From: a virus
Virus record (IMG/VR): IMGVR_UViG_3300018079_000116
Location: 1 to 25,046 of that record
Strand: one strand, 5' to 3'
DNA: 25,046 nucleotides
Shown here: positions 1 to 6,995 of the stretch, piece by piece
Position numbering within the stretch: the first letter of the stretch is position 1
Layout: every line of letters starts with the position of its first letter
Notes under the pieces: generated by a model
Seen by the model: the letters and a program-made list of their open reading frames with translations, nothing else
The model's database searches: none
What the model was told of the DNA's origin: nothing
Position numbers and translations under genes: made by a program

Positions 1-1176
1 CGCCCGATTCGCCGCCCGCGCATTTGCCAGCCGCGCTTCCTCGACTGCCAACCATTCAGCATCACGCTCTGCCGCCAAGCCCGAAGCCGCCGCTAGTCTG
101 TCCGTTTGTTCAGCCAGCGCCGCCTCTTCCGCCGCCAATTCATTCGTTGCTTGTATTTGCGCTTCCGCAATCTGTTCCTCGCTAAAATGCCATCCCTCAA
201 CAAACCCAAAAGAGGCACGCTCATTGTCACTACTAGCCTCACCTAATATTTCTTGAGATCGTGTCTGAATCTGTGCCTCTCGCGCTTGCCCCTCTAAATC
301 GACTGTGCCACCTTGCGCCGCCGTGATGACATTGCCCAAGCCGAACTCGCCAATCATTGAGGTAAGTTGGTACATTTGGTCCAAGGTTGTAAGTTGCGAC
401 TCCATCCCTCCTGCGACGAATTCCGCGATCTCCGCTTTCGCATTTTTGGCGCCCGTCGCCAATCGATTAAACGCCGTCTCACCCGTATTCGCGGCATCAC
501 CGAGTAACAGCAACTTCTCGCGCCCCTGCTCAAGTACCGCTTGCGAGAAGGCTTCCGACATATCGTAGCCTTCCTCTTTCAACTCAGCCACCCGTTGTCG
601 TACCGCCGCCGCGTTGATACCCAATGTATCCAAGCGTGCAAATGAATTATTCAGCAGCGCCGCATTCAAGTTCTGGATACCCTCAGTCGCAGACACGCCC
701 ATTGCCGCGCTCAGTCGATAACCCAAATTAACCAACTCGGCTGCTTGGTCATTGGTGGAAGCTAACCCGGTCAGCAGTAGGGAATTTGCCCCGCGCATCA
801 GCGTCATGTCATCCACCACGCCACCCGTGACTTCCCGCATATTTTCCAGCGAACGCGCCGCCGCTGCTGGACCGCCGGATAGCTGATTGAATGTCGTCTC
901 AACTGCCGTGACTTCGCGCCCTAAATCGCCCAACTCCAGCACAGTGTTGGCAATGCCCATCGCCGACAGACCCAAGCCGAATTGTTGCAGCATACTATTG
1001 ACGTTGCCGAATCCCGTTCGCAGACTCCCGATCGAAGTCTCCATCCGAGTCATGCTGTTATTCGTATTGGCAGTATTCGTTACAATCTGCCCCAACTGTT
1101 GATTGACTTGGCGCAGTTCATCGCTGAGATTATCACGACCATCCAGCGTGACTGTGATTTGATAATTTGCTGCCAT
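1..1176 (-). CDS. Tail tape measure protein, N-terminal part (runs off the left edge)
   Basis: The frame is open for 392 codons from an ATG at 1176 to the window edge without a stop, so the gene is incomplete at its 3' end. The protein starts MAANYQITVTLDGRDNLS and continues with long helical, Gln/Asn/Ala-rich stretches (VNQQLGQIVTNTANTN) and repeated heptad-like Ala/Glu/Leu patterns near residues 340-390. This is the character of phage tape measure proteins, which set tail length and act as scaffold inside the tail tube. Its position directly after a pair of overlapping tail assembly chaperone frames is the canonical siphovirus order and is the strongest argument for the call. The region around residues 80-230 (LSGGPAAAARSLENMREVTGG) resembles the tape-measure domain found N-terminally in many long-tailed phages. 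I cannot see the hydrophobic or lytic segments that usually lie further downstream. Confidence 0.82.
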   Translation of the reverse strand, partial: MAANYQITVTLDGRDNLSDELRQVNQQLGQIVTNTANTNNSMTRMETSIGSLRTGFGNVNSMLQQFGLGLSAMGIANTVLELGDLGREVTAVETTFNQLSGGPAAAARSLENMREVTGGVVDDMTLMRGANSLLLTGLASTNDQAAELVNLGYRLSAAMGVSATEGIQNLNAALLNNSFARLDTLGINAAAVRQRVAELKEEGYDMSEAFSQAVLEQGREKLLLLGDAANTGETAFNRLATGAKNAKAEIAEFVAGGMESQLTTLDQMYQLTSMIGEFGLGNVITAAQGGTVDLEGQAREAQIQTRSQEILGEASSDNERASFGFVEGWHFSEEQIAEAQIQATNELAAEEAALAEQTDRLAAASGLAAERDAEWLAVEEARLANARAANRA

Positions 1177-1225
1177 GCTTATCCTTTAATCAACAATCTC
1201 CGCCTACAGTCCCCCAGCATCTGCT

Positions 1226-1275
1226 GTAGGGACAGCATCTATGCTGTCCGTTGGGGTGAGGGCTAAATGGGGAGA
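1226..1275. repeat. Composite palindromic mini-repeat between tape measure and chaperone genes
   Basis: This short intergenic stretch combines a GTAGGGACAGCAT / ATGCTGTCCG inverted repeat (1226-1250) with a GGGGTGAGGGC / GGGGAGAGGGC element (about 1254-1275). Both belong to families found repeatedly elsewhere in the window. The hairpin lies between the tape measure start and the chaperone stop, so it could influence transcript processing, but nothing shows that it does. Confidence 0.6.
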
Positions 1276-1278
1276 GGG

Positions 1279-1497
1279 CTATAAGTCCAATGCCAAGCGG
1301 ATGAGTGTCACAGCTTCGGGCGTGTTCGCCTCTTGTTTGAGGAGCGTATCGTAGTATTCAAGCAACTTCATTTGGCGGCGATAATTCCAGAGCACCCAGA
1401 GTTCTTTCTCACTCACTGGCAATTGCGCCCACTTCTTCAGTGTCCACCGATTCCGTGAACACACCTCCATGACCATTCTCAGATACTTGTCCTCCTC
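1279..1497 (-). CDS. Tail assembly chaperone, frameshifted C-terminal extension (gpT-like)
   Basis: This frame overlaps the end of the 183-residue chaperone gene and lies +1 to it. It is open upstream to a TGA near 1538 and ends at 1279. Read from 1497 it gives EEDKYLRMVMEVCSRNRWTLKKWAQLPVSEKELW in two parts (residues 1-20: EEDKYLRMVMEVCSRNRWTL), then KKWAQLPVSEKELW and a charged helical tail. A C-terminal WxxLP...E motif of this kind is typical of the T part of G/GT-type chaperones, which are made by ribosomal frameshifting in long-tailed phages. The first ATG (1476) has no good ribosome binding site at normal spacing, which favours translation by frameshift over independent initiation. A fusion at the TTT-C site gives a product of about 226 residues. 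Confidence 0.62.
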   Translation of the reverse strand, partial: EEDKYLRMVMEVCSRNRWTLKKWAQLPVSEKELWVLWNYRRQMKLLEYYDTLLKQEANTPEAVTLIRLALDL

Positions 1498-1960
1498 GAA
1501 ATCGCTCCACCTTATCGCTGATGCGCCCCATCGTCATCTGCACAAGCGTGTTCATGGTTCGCGCCAGCGCATTCAACATACCAGCATCCAGCGCACTCAC
1601 CGCTTTCATCTGCTCATCAGCACCCGCATGTTTTAATTCAGGGAAGTTGCCAGCTTCAATCAGCGCAAATGTCAGTCGCCGCAGTGTCCGTTGATTATTT
1701 GAGAGTAGCAACTTTGCCTCGTATGCCGCACCTGATTCTTTATCCCAAGCAGCTTTGCCATTTTTCATGACGCGCACCATCTCCGGCTCCGGCACAGGGA
1801 CTTCCATCCCTAGCTCATTCCACTCCACCCATGACGGTACACGCAGCGGCACAACCACTACATCCTCACGCGCCGACTCGCCTTCTTTTTCCGGTGGCAG
1901 TTGACCGCGTACAATCGCAATATCTACGGTCCGCGGCTGCAAATCATTCAAGGTCAGCAT
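1409..1960 (-). CDS. Tail assembly chaperone (gpG-like)
   Basis: This 183-residue acidic protein begins MLTLNDLQPRTVDIAIVRGQ and has the make-up of a tail assembly chaperone, the cytoplasmic factor that coats the tape measure protein during tail polymerisation. The call rests on position (after the tail tube genes and directly before the tape measure) and on the overlapping second frame at its 3' end. The ATG at 1960 overlaps the TAA of the upstream gene by one base (TAATG), indicating translational coupling. The last 30 or so residues (GGQVSENGHGGVFTESVD) are low in complexity, as expected where the 0 frame continues past a frameshift site. I do not recognise a named family from sequence alone. 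Confidence 0.7.
   Translation of the reverse strand: MLTLNDLQPRTVDIAIVRGQLPPEKEGESAREDVVVVPLRVPSWVEWNELGMEVPVPEPEMVRVMKNGKAAWDKESGAAYEAKLLLSNNQRTLRRLTFALIEAGNFPELKHAGADEQMKAVSALDAGMLNALARTMNTLVQMTMGRISDKVERFRGGQVSENGHGGVFTESVDTEEVGAIASE
1497..1501 (-). promoter_or_regulatory. Candidate +1 ribosomal frameshift site
   Basis: On the minus strand the 0 frame reads GAG CGA TTT CGA GGA. A peptidyl tRNA-Phe on TTT could slip one base forward to TTC with full pairing, while the next codon, CGA, is commonly slow to decode. Slippage would join ...DKVERF to EEDKYLRM in the second frame. GGAGGA follows immediately. An alternative site is ATG GGG CGC about 36 bases upstream, where a +1 or -2 shift could enter the same frame. 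The choice between them is inference. Confidence 0.4.
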
Positions 1961-2373
1961 TACAACGTCACTCCCGAATTGATAGCCAGTATCAGCGCCG
2001 TTGTTGTTGATAACGCCAGCACCGCCAGGGATATGTAATCACCTGAACCTATGTCAGCAAATGGCGCAAGTCCACCCGCATTCAGCGAGACATAGTAAGT
2101 CACGCCCTTGGTGAAGGAAGCCCCGGCTACCGTAATCACTGCGCCCGGCAGCGCGACGGTCACATACTCACCAATCGCCGCGTCGCCCACGGCAATACCT
2201 TTTAGCTTCGAGGAGGCTAACACATCAGCATCGGTCAAGTTGAACTTGCCACCGTTTGAGGAATCTTCATAGACTCCCTGACCACCACTAATCGCCACCT
2301 GCGCGACTTTCGTGAGTGTTGGGTCCCCAACACGGCATATCACTGCACCTGCCGCAATCACTACATCAACCAT
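1960..2373 (-). CDS. Putative capsid cement/decoration-type protein (DUF2190-like)
   Basis: This 137-residue Ala/Gly/Val-rich protein has the alternating short beta-strand pattern of small phage surface proteins. Features recalling DUF2190-type capsid stabilising proteins include QGVYEDSSNGGKFNLTDAD (a 'vyldtatG..kLaDa' style hairpin), SKLKGIAVGDAAIGEYVTVA (GvA...a.G..v.V) and a C-terminal set of strands. The start ATG at 2373 follows GGAGGG at 8-base spacing. The gene sits after the tail tube gene and overlaps the chaperone start by one base, a place where one would more often expect a tail protein. An alternative is a tail tube accessory or trimeric tail protein. The family assignment is from memory of the pattern and is moderate. 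Confidence 0.5.
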   Translation of the reverse strand: MVDVVIAAGAVICRVGDPTLTKVAQVAISGGQGVYEDSSNGGKFNLTDADVLASSKLKGIAVGDAAIGEYVTVALPGAVITVAGASFTKGVTYYVSLNAGGLAPFADIGSGDYISLAVLALSTTTALILAINSGVTL

Positions 2374-2385
2374 ATCGTCACCCTC

Positions 2386-2835
2386 CTAGGTGATAACCGT
2401 CCATGTTGGAGCGCCATCGACTTCCAGCGCCAGCGCATGTTCGCCCGGATTAGCTTCGCCCGCCGCCGCAACAATCAGATTGTACGAGCCGGGACGAATT
2501 TCCATGTCATACTGGAAGCTGCCCACTGCCGCATCCGGTGTTTGCACCCGCAGCGATTTTAGCCCCGCCTTATTCACAATCGAATTCAACAGCCAGTGGT
2601 TGATGATGTGATGAGCGCCAGCAGCATCCACGCTGCCATACACCGTCATCGTCCCTTTGACCATCGCTGTTCCCTCAGTCGTCGGGTCAAAACGTTTACC
2701 CAGCACCGAGAAGCGCCCGATTTTGGTTTCAATGTCCGTCTTGACATCTTTGACGTAATCGCTGATATCCAGCAGACTACCCGCCGTATCATCCAACTGG
2801 ACAATCGCATTGTCTTGACCGTTATACGTCGCCAT
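2386..2835 (-). CDS. Putative major tail (tube) protein
   Basis: This 149-residue protein starts MATYNGQDNAIVQLDDTAG and continues with DISDYVKDVKTDIETKIGRF. A 'd.sg...dis.yv..v.....' opening followed by a GTMTVYGSVDAAGAHHIINHW segment and a long beta-rich C-terminal half (GSFQYDMEIRPGSYNLIVAA) fits small tail tube proteins of siphoviruses, which polymerise around the tape measure. It lies between head-tail completion genes and the tail assembly chaperone, the expected place. The ATG at 2835 overlaps the previous TAA by one base. I see no Ig-like extension. A tail terminator-like or secondary tube protein cannot be excluded. Confidence 0.62.
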   Translation of the reverse strand: MATYNGQDNAIVQLDDTAGSLLDISDYVKDVKTDIETKIGRFSVLGKRFDPTTEGTAMVKGTMTVYGSVDAAGAHHIINHWLLNSIVNKAGLKSLRVQTPDAAVGSFQYDMEIRPGSYNLIVAAAGEANPGEHALALEVDGAPTWTVIT

Positions 2836-3218
2836 TATTCACCTTCCTCTGTAGCGAGTTTCGGCTTGCGCTTTGCCGGGGCGAAGGCTGGATAATCTGT
2901 ATTCTCCGCGGCTGTAGGGACATGCAACGGCGTATCCGTTAACGGCGTGTCCGTTTCTCCAAACACCACCGGATACATCTCCCGCAGATACGCCATTTCC
3001 CGCGTGTCCGGCGTATGCTCCACCAGCACGCCCCAACCGCCTTCACTTGACGGATTAATCAGTTGTGCGAATATCGCATCCGGCACAATCTGAAACCACT
3101 GCACCGGCACAACATCGCCAATGTTCAGTTGGTCATCCATGCGCCGAATACCCGCTATATCCGTACTCGCACGCGGACGCGGATTCGTTACTACCTTTAC
3201 AAATTTGGGTCTCTTCAT
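2835..3218 (-). CDS. Hypothetical phage protein of the head-tail/tail module
   Basis: The 127-residue product begins MKRPKFVKVVTNPRPRASTD. The ATG at 3218 was chosen because GAGGTGG lies just upstream and because a longer reading would run deep into the preceding gene. The middle (IGDVVPVQWFQIVPDAIFAQ) looks like a small beta domain, and the C-terminus is Pro/Lys/Glu-rich (PAKRKPKLATEEGE). Residues around 88-100 (DTPLTDTPLHVPT) are encoded by a 40-bp palindromic mini-repeat also present in the 486-residue protein near 23.2 kb, so this stretch is probably an in-frame insertion. I do not recognise the family. Location suggests a structural or assembly role between the tail completion and tail tube proteins. 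Confidence 0.6.
   Translation of the reverse strand: MKRPKFVKVVTNPRPRASTDIAGIRRMDDQLNIGDVVPVQWFQIVPDAIFAQLINPSSEGGWGVLVEHTPDTREMAYLREMYPVVFGETDTPLTDTPLHVPTAAENTDYPAFAPAKRKPKLATEEGE
2914..2953. repeat. 40-bp mini-repeat (family C), in frame inside a structural gene
   Basis: The element begins GTAGGGACATGCAACGGCGT and ends GTTAACGGCGTGTCCG. It matches 23232-23271 at 37 of 40 positions. It contains two copies of ACGGCGT(A/G)TCCG around a GTTAAC palindrome. Read on the minus strand it gives DTPLTDTPLHVPT in the host gene frame. Confidence 0.8.
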
Positions 3219-3225
3219 ATCCACC

Positions 3226-3684
3226 TCATGGAATAATCTCATGGACGACCAGCGTAGCCTTCGCCCCGTGATAAAACTTGTCGCCATTAATCGGGAAGCG
3301 GAACACGCCAATCTCGATATCAATGCTCACAATCTGCACATGCTGCTTATAGCCGAGTTTGTACATAGCACGCATTGCATCCACGTATGCACCCTGATAC
3401 TTCACCAGCCAGTACATATCGTTTTCGATCCCACTGCCATCCGTTGTTTTGTTGTAAAGCAGCAAATCAGTAATCGTCCAATCGACCTGCGTCTGATTAC
3501 CGAACGTCATTTTTATCGCTTTACGCCCTTCGTTTTTATCGGAGAGCGGCGAGATAATGCGGAGTGGCGTACTGTTCACAACCGTACTCGTATCCGCCAG
3601 CACGCGCCCAACAATCGGCGTACCTTCGATGTTGATACCCACCCCGGCAATCGCGTTGTAAATATCGACAATCAAGCTGCCCAT
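3226..3684 (-). CDS. Putative tail completion/head closure protein
   Basis: This 152-residue protein (MGSLIVDIYNAIAGVGINIE) starts at an ATG that overlaps the previous stop by one base and has GGAG eight bases upstream. It sits directly after the gp6-like connector, where head closure, neck or tail terminator proteins are encoded in HK97-like genomes. The mixed pattern with a C-terminal run of strands (HVQIVSIDIEIGVFRFPING, then HGAKATLVVHEIIP) is compatible with a tail terminator or completion fold. No signature motif decides between neck and terminator, so the call is mainly positional. Confidence 0.5.
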   Translation of the reverse strand: MGSLIVDIYNAIAGVGINIEGTPIVGRVLADTSTVVNSTPLRIISPLSDKNEGRKAIKMTFGNQTQVDWTITDLLLYNKTTDGSGIENDMYWLVKYQGAYVDAMRAMYKLGYKQHVQIVSIDIEIGVFRFPINGDKFYHGAKATLVVHEIIP

Positions 3685-4292
3685 TACGCCCGTCTCCGGT
3701 AATACTCATAGACCTCTTTGCCGAACATCGTCCATGCAATCGGCAAATAGCGTGTGCCGTCCATACTTTGCTGAGGTCTATCGGTTTGTAAGAGGTTGTC
3801 ACCGCGCCGATGAAAGCAATACAGCACCATCTCAATCGCCGCTTGTTTCACATCCGCCGGAATAGCAACCGCGTAGCCCCACTTGCCCGCAACCGCGATA
3901 AACCCGTCATCAGCAAAATCCCAACTCACGGTTGAGGCTTCTTTGATTCGGATATAGCTTTTGCGTTCGTAGCTTCGCGGCATCAGGAAGTATTCAGTCG
4001 CGGCGATAGCATCCCCATTGCCATTGGTCAATGTCGTAATGCTGACGAGCGTATCATCCAGCATCAAATCACCAATCTTGATACCACCGTCATACTCGCA
4101 ATCAGCGATATCAGCAGCAGCGAAGTAATGCGTTGCATCGGCAGCAGGCACAATCAAGCGCCCACACTTGTTATCCATCAGCGCCGATATACTGTCAATC
4201 AGGTCATCGAGCAAACCGTCATTGGCCGTGTCTTCTTCTTTAAATACGCCAAACGCCCGTACTTCAGCCAACGTGCAGTAATCCGTCGCCAT
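3684..4292 (-). CDS. Head-tail connector protein (gp6-like)
   Basis: The 202-residue product starts MATDYCTLAEVRAFGVFKEE and continues with DDLIDSISALMDNKCGRLI. An N-terminal 'Y.tl.evra.l......D..l..li..as..id..cgR' pattern is characteristic of the gp6/gp15-type head-tail connectors that form the ring below the portal. Further typical features are VSITTLTNGNGDAIAATEYF (edge strand and loop), GKWGYAVAIPADVKQAAIEM (the 'G.wgy...P..vk.A.i.l' helix that lines the ring) and an Arg-rich end. Both ends overlap neighbours by one base. This is one of the firmer assignments in the structural module. Confidence 0.82.
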   Translation of the reverse strand: MATDYCTLAEVRAFGVFKEEDTANDGLLDDLIDSISALMDNKCGRLIVPAADATHYFAAADIADCEYDGGIKIGDLMLDDTLVSITTLTNGNGDAIAATEYFLMPRSYERKSYIRIKEASTVSWDFADDGFIAVAGKWGYAVAIPADVKQAAIEMVLYCFHRRGDNLLQTDRPQQSMDGTRYLPIAWTMFGKEVYEYYRRRA

Positions 4293-4507
4293 TACGAGTA
4301 CCAGCCTTTTGTAGGGGCATAGCGTGCTACGCCCAAAACCAGATGCAGCAGCCCAAACAGCGGGTCAACAGAAAATACATTATCCAGAACTGGAACATGC
4401 AGCGCATACAGCCCTGCTCGCCAATCCATAATCCGTTTCAGTTTGCCCAACCGCTTCAATGCGTGCATCTGCATCTTCTCCGCTTCATCCAATTCCCCTC
4501 CCTGCAT
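4292..4507 (-). CDS. Small hypothetical ORF bounded by two mini-repeats
   Basis: The reading frame gives up to 71 residues and lies in the operon between the putative decoration protein and the connector, overlapping the connector start by one base. Its first codons come from a family A GC-rich palindrome and its last (GVARYAPTKG) from a family B palindrome. Only about 45 central residues (MQMHALKRLGKLKRIMDWRA and onward, with a hydrophobic LFGLLHLVLG stretch) are independent of repeats. Possible starts are the ATG at 4507 (no clear ribosome binding site), a TTG at 4492 preceded by GGAGG at four bases, and an ATG at 4474. It may be a real small gene, or a relic reshaped by repeat insertion. 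Confidence 0.4.
   Translation of the reverse strand: MQGGELDEAEKMQMHALKRLGKLKRIMDWRAGLYALHVPVLDNVFSVDPLFGLLHLVLGVARYAPTKGWYS
4311..4334. repeat. Family B palindrome (GTAGGGGC...GCCC)
   Basis: GTAGGGGCATAGCGT is followed by GCTACGCCC, giving an imperfect hairpin around a central GT. It overlaps the last codons of the small ORF at 4292-4507. Related copies lie at 6934-6958 and 20579-20602. Confidence 0.75.
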
Positions 4508-4533
4508 CGCGGGGAGGGGTTAGGGGGGTGGGG
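4495..4533. repeat. Family A GC-rich palindrome
   Basis: CCCCTCCCTGCATCG / CGGGGAGGGG arms are followed by TTAGGGGGGTGGGG. The same layout (CCCCTCTCC...GGAGAGGGG then CTAGGGGTGRGG) recurs in at least six other places. Here it covers the gap before, and the 5' end of, the small ORF ending at 4292. Confidence 0.7.
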
Positions 4534-4534
4534 A

Positions 4535-4969
4535 CTACTCCACAATCTGCGCCACAGCCGCCAAATCAACATACTCCGGCGGTACAAAATGCGGAATGCC
4601 GAGTGCCACTACAGAGACATTCGCACCTAGCGTGCCATCGGCAATTGTAACAATACACGCCACTGCAACATCACCTTCGTTGAGTTCGTCTTTCGACACA
4701 TTCAGAATCTTGATTTTGTTGTCGTCAGTCGCGCCCCACTGAGAAGTAGCCTTGCCTGGGATGTCTAGCGGGTTCGTGCCAGCCGCATCATCTGCACTTT
4801 GCAACTTCGCATTAACGGTAATATCGGTTGCGCCCACCTGCACAATAAACATCACGCGCTGCCATTTGGCCATGTCCACCCAGTCGGTTGTGACCGATAG
4901 GTTGTCTCGCAGCAGAGGGAGAGCCTGTGCAGCAATACCGATGTAATCACTCATCACTTCTGTTCTCAT
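4535..4969 (-). CDS. Putative head decoration/minor structural protein
   Basis: This 144-residue protein begins MRTEVMSDYIGIAAQALPLL. I chose the ATG at 4969 because GAGGTG lies five bases upstream; a further ATG at 4954 is possible. It follows the major capsid gene directly with a 10-base gap. The body has an alternating-strand pattern with many Asp/Ala/Thr (QRVMFIVQVGATDITVNAKL, then QSADDAAGTNPLD) and ends in a long strand (ANVSVVALGIPHFVPPEY). Proteins of this size and pattern next to the capsid gene are often small head or head-fibre proteins. I recognise the general type but not a named family, so the role is inferred from position. Confidence 0.5.
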   Translation of the reverse strand: MRTEVMSDYIGIAAQALPLLRDNLSVTTDWVDMAKWQRVMFIVQVGATDITVNAKLQSADDAAGTNPLDIPGKATSQWGATDDNKIKILNVSKDELNEGDVAVACIVTIADGTLGANVSVVALGIPHFVPPEYVDLAAVAQIVE

Positions 4970-4979
4970 CGCAGCACCT

Positions 4980-6851
4980 CTATGTCTTATTCTTGATAAC
5001 GACGAACGGCGAGAGTTCCCATGTTCCATCAGCCAATATCACGGCATCCGGCATAATCGGCTTACCGTCGATATTCTTGCCGAAGTACCATGCCACCTTA
5101 CCCTCATCGGCATGACGATGTTCTGTGAAGAAGATGTACAGCCCTTCAAATTCAAAGACAACATACTTGTCCCAGTCACCCAGAACAATGTACCCATTCG
5201 TGCCGAGCAGCGGCAGATGCTGGCTTGTCATGTGCGGATAGCCATGGAACATCGTCGAGATGGTCTGTCCGCGATTGCCAGCAACGGCTGTATTTTCACG
5301 CACGAACGGCGCGATACTGGTGTAAATCGAGTTGTGATACACCCATGAAATTTTGGTGTTACCTTTTGCCAGCAGGTGTGCCATCATCTCGTCCGAGTCC
5401 GCCGCGACGAACGTGTTGTCGGTATCTTCCTCGACCAGCACCTTGCCGTCCCAATTCAGAATACCGAGCGGTTCACCCGCGCCAGTCCCGCGCAAAATTG
5501 AGCGTTCCTCACGATTACCGACATCTTCAGCGATTGCGGCTTTAAGCAGCATTTCAATCATGCTTGCCGCTTTCATCTGTTCGCGTGTCGCCTTGACTAC
5601 ACCGCTTGCAAAATCGCTTGTGTCATAATGCAGTTCATCCAGCAACATTGTTTCATCGCCGTATGCAGCACCTTCAGCACGTTTCTGACTGGCGATACCG
5701 CTTGCACTTGCCGAGGAGCCGCCACTGGGCGTAACCCGATAATTGCGAATCGGCGCTTTGCCCGATGGTGTGGGGGTTGGCACACGCCGCACCATGCCCG
5801 ACAGCCCGGAGAGCAGACTAATATCCAGCCCCAGCCCTTGCAGCGTCGTTTCCGGGATGATGTACGCCCCTTCCGGACCACTGCCCGTACTTTGCAGCTT
5901 CATCTCATAAATCTCCGTGAGCCGCTTCATATCCTTACGAGCAACGGAAACCATCAAATCACCCACTGATTTGATTGCCTTGTCAGCCGCGCCGCCGTCC
6001 ACGGTGAAGTAGCCACTATTCCGAATCATCGGGCTATCTTCCATGAACTTCAGCACCTGATCCATCTTCTTGTGCGACTCCTCGAACTTCTTCTCGAAAC
6101 CGTCCTGTTGGTTTTTCAGCGCGTCTAACGCTGTCTTCATTGCATTATCAGCCGGAGAAGAATTATCGTCCGGTTGCGTCGGTTGCTCACTCATAACGTG
6201 AACCTCCATAGATTTCTTATCGGACAATCCATGCGCCCCATCACTTGCCGCGCCCACCGCTTCAACTGAAGCCTCTGGTGTTTGCGCCTCCGGCTGTTTC
6301 AAAAGCGACTTTACATTTGTCCGCTCAATTTGATTCACATCAATTAGCGATTGCCGCCAGTCATTCATAATCAACGTGATGCTCGCATCATTGCCGAGGG
6401 GCCAGTTTTTGACTTTGCGCCCTTTGCCTTGATGCTCACGTTCAACCAAATGACCCGGCACACCACTAGACCAACCCCAGTTTTTACCCTCTTCGACTTT
6501 CCGACGTTGGATAAGTTCTAGCACCATTGAGTCATATTCCTTAGCTTCGCTCAGGTGATGTTCAATCCACACGGCACGCCGGTCTTTCGTGAGTTTCGCC
6601 TTCCCCTCACCCAATCGTGTCTTGCCGATAACAACATCCATCCCATGATTGAAATACACCGAACTTTCGCCCTGACCGTTCTCATCAAGGTCATAGTCAG
6701 CATCTGCCGTGAAGAAGTCCGTATCAAAATCCCGTTCGGCACCATTACCAAACAGAACTAACGCACCCTTCAAATGCCAGATACCATTGCCAAGGCTCTT
6801 AAGTTCAATGTCACTGCCGAACGTGACCAACGATTTTTGTTCGTCTGTCAT
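4980..6851 (-). CDS. Fused prohead protease and HK97-type major capsid protein
   Basis: This 623-residue protein joins two functions that are usually separate genes. Residues 1 to about 180 resemble S78-type prohead proteases: the His motif VYFNHGMDVVIGKTR (His69), a Ser region WGWSSGVPGH (Ser128/129) and the closing WPLGNDASITL. They process the capsid shell during maturation. Residues 190-235 are a low-complexity linker, followed by a charged helical delta/scaffold-like stretch (residues 240-275, QQDGFEKKFEESHKKMDQVL). Residues 280-623 have the HK97 capsid character: SGPEGAYIIPETTLQGL, the P-loop-like hairpin region, REERSILRGTGAGEPLGIL, GNTKISWVYHNSIY and GYIVLGDWDKYVVFE. The start ATG at 6851 has AGGT five bases upstream. 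A strong internal ribosome binding site lies before Met220. Confidence 0.9.
   Translation of the reverse strand: MTDEQKSLVTFGSDIELKSLGNGIWHLKGALVLFGNGAERDFDTDFFTADADYDLDENGQGESSVYFNHGMDVVIGKTRLGEGKAKLTKDRRAVWIEHHLSEAKEYDSMVLELIQRRKVEEGKNWGWSSGVPGHLVEREHQGKGRKVKNWPLGNDASITLIMNDWRQSLIDVNQIERTNVKSLLKQPEAQTPEASVEAVGAASDGAHGLSDKKSMEVHVMSEQPTQPDDNSSPADNAMKTALDALKNQQDGFEKKFEESHKKMDQVLKFMEDSPMIRNSGYFTVDGGAADKAIKSVGDLMVSVARKDMKRLTEIYEMKLQSTGSGPEGAYIIPETTLQGLGLDISLLSGLSGMVRRVPTPTPSGKAPIRNYRVTPSGGSSASASGIASQKRAEGAAYGDETMLLDELHYDTSDFASGVVKATREQMKAASMIEMLLKAAIAEDVGNREERSILRGTGAGEPLGILNWDGKVLVEEDTDNTFVAADSDEMMAHLLAKGNTKISWVYHNSIYTSIAPFVRENTAVAGNRGQTISTMFHGYPHMTSQHLPLLGTNGYIVLGDWDKYVVFEFEGLYIFFTEHRHADEGKVAWYFGKNIDGKPIMPDAVILADGTWELSPFVVIKNKT
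6192..6207 (-). promoter_or_regulatory. Internal ribosome binding site and in-frame start for free capsid protein
   Basis: On the minus strand GGAGG is followed after eight bases by ATG, in frame with the protease-capsid fusion at codon 220 (MSEQPTQPDDNSS). Initiation there would make a 404-residue capsid precursor with its helical delta domain, a normal length for HK97-type capsid proteins. The spacing and match are better than those of the upstream fusion start. Use of the site is inference. Confidence 0.65.
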
Positions 6852-6995
6852 TGCTTACCTGAATCAAAAAGCGGATACATTTACGATTTTCAGTATACCC
6901 GCCGCAAAACGAACCTATTTGATTTTATGTTTTGTAGGGGCAAGGCGTGCCTTGCCCAATGGGGATGAGGGCTACAGAACAGCACTTATCCGGTA
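6852..6995. other. Intergenic region upstream of the protease-capsid gene
   Basis: At 144 bases this is the longest clear non-coding gap in the late operon. It contains an AT-rich part near the capsid gene start (about 6860-6930) that could hold a minus-strand promoter for high capsid expression, and a perfect family B palindrome at 6934-6958. I could not pick out convincing -35/-10 boxes. Confidence 0.4.
6934..6958. repeat. Family B palindrome, perfect 9-bp arms
   Basis: GTAGGGGCAAGGCGT is followed by GCCTTGCCC, so GGGCAAGGC and GCCTTGCCC pair perfectly around a central GT. It is intergenic here and could form a hairpin in the late transcript. Confidence 0.8.

Noticed and set aside
3121-3702. 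Plus-strand ORF of 193 codons
   Set aside because: It is antisense to two well-supported structural genes with good ribosome binding sites and has no recognisable domain.
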